From Nocardia acidivorans NBRC 108247 (GTDB taxonomy: Bacteria > Actinomycetota > Actinomycetes > Mycobacteriales > Mycobacteriaceae): a stretch of DNA of 64,000 nucleotides. Each line of letters starts with the position of its first letter. Within the stretch, counting starts at the first letter, position 1. Position numbers and translations under genes: made by a program. This document shows, in pieces, positions 61,112 through 64,000 of this stretch. The DNA is taken from the NCBI RefSeq assembly GCF_001625085.1, contig NZ_BDAW01000038.1, positions 20,248-84,247 on the forward strand, in the 5' to 3' direction. The notes beneath the pieces are model-generated. The model was not told the origin of the DNA. It ran no database searches and worked only from the letters and a program-made list of their open reading frames with translations.

Positions 61112-62062
61112 CTACCCCAGCGACTCGATCACACCCCCGCGCCGCCCCGCCTCGGCCAGCCGCGCGGCCCAATCCTGATCTCCCGGACGGATATCGGTGA
61201 TCGCCCACCGCTGGTGGTCCTCGAAGTCCACCCGGCCGTCATGCCCGGCATCGGCCAGCTGCCCGATCGTCCCGCTCTCCCGCAGGCTGTTCCGCGCGCC
61301 TTCCAGCACGCGCAGCGCGTCCTCCAGCACCTCCAACAGCGCCGTCGCATTGGGGTCGCAGATGGCCCGCACCAGATCCGGCGCGGTCGCCGCGACCCGC
61401 GTCCCGTCCCGGAACGACCCGGCCGCCAGTCCCAGGGCCAGCGGCCCGCCATTGGTCCCCTGTATCGCGAGCGCCTCGGCCAGCACATGCGGCAGATGCG
61501 AGATCCGCGCCACCGCGCGATCGTGCTCCTCGTTCAGCACCGGCACCACCACCGCCCCGCAGTCCAGCGCCAGTCGCGCCACCCGTTCGAACGCCACCTC
61601 GTGAACGCCCGGATCCACGCTCACCGCCCATGCGGCGCGCTGGAACAGGTCCGGAGTGGATGCGGCCCAACCGGATTCGCTGGTCCCGGCCATCGGATGC
61701 CCGCCGACGTACCGTCCGGCCAGCTCATGTCGCGCCATGGCGGCGGCGACCGGGGCCTTCACACTCACCACATCGGTGAGCGCGCAGTCCGGCGCGAACG
61801 ACTTCACATCCGAGAGCATCGTGTCCAGGGCGGGCATGGGCACACCGACCACGATGAGCGCGTCCGCGCGGGCGGCCCGCCGCAGCACGGCCTCGATATC
61901 GCTCACCACATCGAAATCGTCTTCCCGGGCGGCCTTCGCCCCGGCCTCGGAGCGGTTGAAACCCCACGCGTCGTAACCGGCCGCGACGGCGGCGCGCAGC
62001 ACCGATCCGCCGATCAATCCGGTACCCAGGACACAGACTGCTGCTTTCGGATGGCCCGTCAT
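61112..62062 (-). CDS. tyrA: Prephenate dehydrogenase TyrA
   Basis: TyrA converts prephenate to 4-hydroxyphenylpyruvate in tyrosine synthesis. The 316-residue protein has VLGTGLIGGSVLRAA, VGGHPMAGTSESGW and the HDRAVARISHLPH His. ATG 62062 is followed by the conserved core. Divergent from the TadA pair as in Rv3752c-Rv3754. Confidence 0.93.
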   Translation of the reverse strand: MTGHPKAAVCVLGTGLIGGSVLRAAVAAGYDAWGFNRSEAGAKAAREDDFDVVSDIEAVLRRAARADALIVVGVPMPALDTMLSDVKSFAPDCALTDVVSVKAPVAAAMARHELAGRYVGGHPMAGTSESGWAASTPDLFQRAAWAVSVDPGVHEVAFERVARLALDCGAVVVPVLNEEHDRAVARISHLPHVLAEALAIQGTNGGPLALGLAAGSFRDGTRVAATAPDLVRAICDPNATALLEVLEDALRVLEGARNSLRESGTIGQLADAGHDGRVDFEDHQRWAITDIRPGDQDWAARLAEAGRRGGVIESLG

Positions 62063-62120
62063 GCGACCAGATTCGCATACGACTTCAACATTTACCCCGA
62101 AGCGGACTACCGTTGCGCCC

Positions 62121-62660
62121 ATGGCAGCACAGCGCTCGAGCACGAACAGGGCGGCGTCGGATGAGTACGACGACGTGGAAGGGTTCGCAGTGGCGGTTGT
62201 CCGCGAAGAAGCCGATTGGAAAGTTACGCCGCTGAGTGCGGCGGCGCTGTCCAGTCTGTCCGCGGCCGAGGCCGAATTGCGTGAGCTGCGAGCCTCCGGA
62301 GCGGTCTTCGGCCTGCTCGATATCGATGACGAATTCTTCATCATCCTCCGTCCCGGCCCGACCGGCAGCAGAATCCTGCTCTCGGACGCGACCGCGGCCA
62401 TCGACTACGACATCGCGGCCGATGTGCTGGAGGAGTTGAATATCGAGATCCCGGATATCGATCCGGACGAACTCGACGATATCGAGCCCTGGGAGGAGGG
62501 CGATCTCGGCGTGCTCTCCGACCTCGGCCTGCCCGAACCGGTGCTGAGTGTCATCCTCGCCGAGACCGACCTGTACCCGGACGAACAGCTGGGCATGGTC
62601 GCCCAGCGTCTCGGCTTCGCCAACGAATTCTCCGCGGTACTCGACAAACTGCCGCGCTGA
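62121..62660 (+). CDS. tRNA adenosine deaminase-associated protein
   Basis: This acidic 179-residue actinobacterial protein (DVEGFAVAVVREEADWKV, LDIDDEFFIILRPGP) always precedes tadA; exact role unknown. TACCGT ends 7 bases before ATG 62121, so it is probably leaderless. TadA starts 10 bases downstream. Confidence 0.9.
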   Translation: MAAQRSSTNRAASDEYDDVEGFAVAVVREEADWKVTPLSAAALSSLSAAEAELRELRASGAVFGLLDIDDEFFIILRPGPTGSRILLSDATAAIDYDIAADVLEELNIEIPDIDPDELDDIEPWEEGDLGVLSDLGLPEPVLSVILAETDLYPDEQLGMVAQRLGFANEFSAVLDKLPR

Positions 62661-62670
62661 TCCCGGCGGC

Positions 62671-63198
62671 ATGAACCCCTCCGAACCCCTCAGCGGCGCT
62701 GCCCGGCCCACCCCGCCGGGCGGCGCCGTCTCGCTGTCCGCACTCGCCGCCGACGAGGCGATGATCCGCGCGGCCATAACGGCCGCGCGCACCGCCGATC
62801 CGCGCGATGTCCCCGTCGGCGCGGTCGTCTTCGACAGCGCGGGCCGCGAACTCGCCCGCGCCGCCAATGCCCGTGAGGCCCTCGGCGATCCGACCGCGCA
62901 CGCGGAGGTGCTGGCCCTGCGCGCGGCCGCCCGCGTCATGGGCGATGGCTGGCGTTTGGCGGACGCGACCCTCGCGGTCACCCTCGAACCCTGCACGATG
63001 TGCGCCGGGGCCCTGGTGCTGTCCCGCGTGGGCAAACTGGTCTTCGGCGCCTGGGAACCGAAAACCGGTGCCGTCGGCTCACTCTGGGACGTGGTCCGTG
63101 ACCGACGTCTCAACCACCGCCCCCAAGTCCGCGGTGGCATCCTCGAATCCGAATGCGCCGCCCTCCTCGACGATTTCTTCAAAACCCAGCGCCCATAA
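62671..63198 (+). CDS. tadA: tRNA-specific adenosine deaminase TadA
   Basis: TadA makes inosine at position 34 of tRNA-Arg(ACG), a tRNA encoded in this window at 54350. The 175-residue protein has the zinc/proton site AHAEVLAL and EPCTMCAGAL. An N-terminal extension of about 25 Pro/Ala-rich residues precedes the core. Operon with the associated protein. Confidence 0.93.
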   Translation: MNPSEPLSGAARPTPPGGAVSLSALAADEAMIRAAITAARTADPRDVPVGAVVFDSAGRELARAANAREALGDPTAHAEVLALRAAARVMGDGWRLADATLAVTLEPCTMCAGALVLSRVGKLVFGAWEPKTGAVGSLWDVVRDRRLNHRPQVRGGILESECAALLDDFFKTQRP

Positions 63199-63252
63199 CC
63201 CCCACCGCGGCCGATTTCAGTATTGGGCGTGCGGTCCGGTAAAGTCACCGGC

Positions 63253-63343
63253 GGTGGCGTGTCCGAGCGGCCTAAGGAGCACGCCTCGAAAGCGTGTGAG
63301 GGGTAACCCCCCTCCGAGGGTTCAAATCCCTCCGCCACCGCCA
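63253..63343 (+). tRNA. tRNA-Ser (anticodon CGA)
   Basis: Acceptor arms GGTGGCG/CGCCACC pair perfectly, anticodon CGA is at 63287-63289, a long variable arm is present and CCA is encoded. Confidence 0.97.
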
Positions 63344-63381
63344 AGAGCCCTTGGCCTGCGAGAGCAGGTCAGGGGCTTTTC
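63344..63381. terminator. Terminator after tRNA-Ser(CGA)
   Basis: AGAGCCC and CCTGC pair with GCAGG and GGGCT around GAGA, followed by TTTTC. Confidence 0.6.
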
Positions 63382-63432
63382 TCATCCCGCGCTATGCCTC
63401 GAAAGAGGCAGTTTCCCAACGAATTCCCAACA

Positions 63433-64000
63433 TCAGGCCGCAGCGTAGGCGTCGTGCATGAGCTTTGCGGCCTTGTCGAGATCGCTGTCGAACAGGTCCG
63501 CGTATACGCGCAGCGTCACCGCAGGGTCCTTGTGTCCGAGCATCCTCGCCAGCGCCAGCACGTTTACGCCCGCCGACACGGCCAAGCTCGCGCACGTGTG
63601 CCGCAAGTCGTGCGGGGTGATGTCCTGCACCTCGGCCCGCTTCACTGCGCCGGTAAACCAGCCGTCTTCGGATTTGGGACGCGGCAGGAACTTCTCAGCG
63701 TCGTCCGGGTGCGGGAAAACCAGATCATCCCGAGCTTTTGTCCTTGCAGACGGCCGAAAGCTCGTCGAGGACGAACCGAGGCACCGGCACCGACCGAACT
63801 CGTTTGCCCTTGGTCTCTCCAACCGTGTGATCCACGCCGAGCTGTACGGCGTTATCAGCGACCGTAAGTCGTCGCCGCAGGAATTCGATATCCCGTACGC
63901 GCAGGGCGATAGCTTCACCCCACCGCAAGCCGCAGTAGGCGAGAACCAGGACCAAGACCCGATGACGCTTCGATTCCTCGGCCAGCCGCAGGTTCGAGTA
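63433..64000 (-). pseudogene. Tyrosine integrase, frameshifted and cut by the window edge
   Basis: The upstream frame (from the window edge to about 63740) has LAYCGLRWGEAIALRVRDIEF with the first catalytic Arg, and the next frame has ITPHDLRHTCASLA, LGHKDPAVTLRVYADLF with the nucleophile Tyr. The frames would join perfectly if the run of four A (minus strand, 63736-63739) had three. It is an intact-looking integrase otherwise, next to tRNA-Ser(CGA), so it probably marks a second integrative element outside the window. A sequencing error or programmed shift is possible. Confidence 0.8.

Overview
The window is high-GC actinobacterial DNA from a mycolic-acid-type genus, most likely Nocardia (Rhodococcus is the main alternative). 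The case rests on arabinogalactan genes found only in Corynebacteriales (DprE1/DprE2, AftA, an Emb arabinosyltransferase, GlfT1 and GlfT2, Wzm/Wzt), a proteasome activator of the Bpa/PafE type, a mycothiol-dependent-enzyme relative, an antigen-85-like esterase, and gene neighbourhoods that resemble Mycobacterium tuberculosis Rv3777-Rv3783, Rv3789-Rv3793 and Rv3752c-Rv3754. The species is an inference; no rRNA gene is present.
Layout: 1-12.3 kb is an arabinan-assembly locus (Emb start, a GT-C-like membrane protein, AftA, DprE2, DprE1, divergent GtrA) interrupted by two tandem receptor Ser/Thr kinases. 12.3-22.9 kb is mixed: an SDR, a PNPOx-like protein, a Crp/Fnr regulator beside a decayed adenylate cyclase, a molybdoenzyme with a repeat-built insert, a LuxR relic, small hypothetical and regulatory genes, and a MarR/MFS divergent pair. 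22.9-33.3 kb carries rmlC-rmlA, rmlB, a GtrA/GtrB/GtrC-like glycosylation module and glfT2. 33.4-42 kb holds TetR, SDR, two secreted hydrolases, a two-component system, and rsgA with an apparent leader peptide. 42-45.4 kb is glfT1-wzt-wzm and bpa. 45.5-54.1 kb holds assorted metabolic genes and a Ni/Co transporter. From 54.2 kb come two tRNA genes, then a 2.5-kb att-flanked integrative-element remnant in tRNA-Arg, a MPI/DUF998 pair, an orphan cytosine methyltransferase with Vsr, tyrA, the tadA pair, and finally a third tRNA-Ser (the first lies at 49.7 kb) with another integrase that runs off the window.
How the genes work together: RmlA/B/C make dTDP-rhamnose precursors for the linker, GlfT1 and GlfT2 build galactan, Wzm/Wzt export it, DprE1/DprE2 make the arabinose donor decaprenyl-phosphoryl-arabinose, and AftA and Emb add arabinan. 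The tandem kinases sit inside this locus and may sense envelope state (inference).
Non-coding highlights: a cluster of three DnaA-box-like 9-mers upstream of the GT-C gene, a dispersed palindromic repeat family (one half-copy translated inside a molybdoenzyme), a second repeat whose closing stem shows a compensatory change, several perfect operator-like palindromes, and a TAnnnT -10-like hexamer 6-8 nt before the start codon of more than a dozen genes, suggesting that leaderless transcription is common here.
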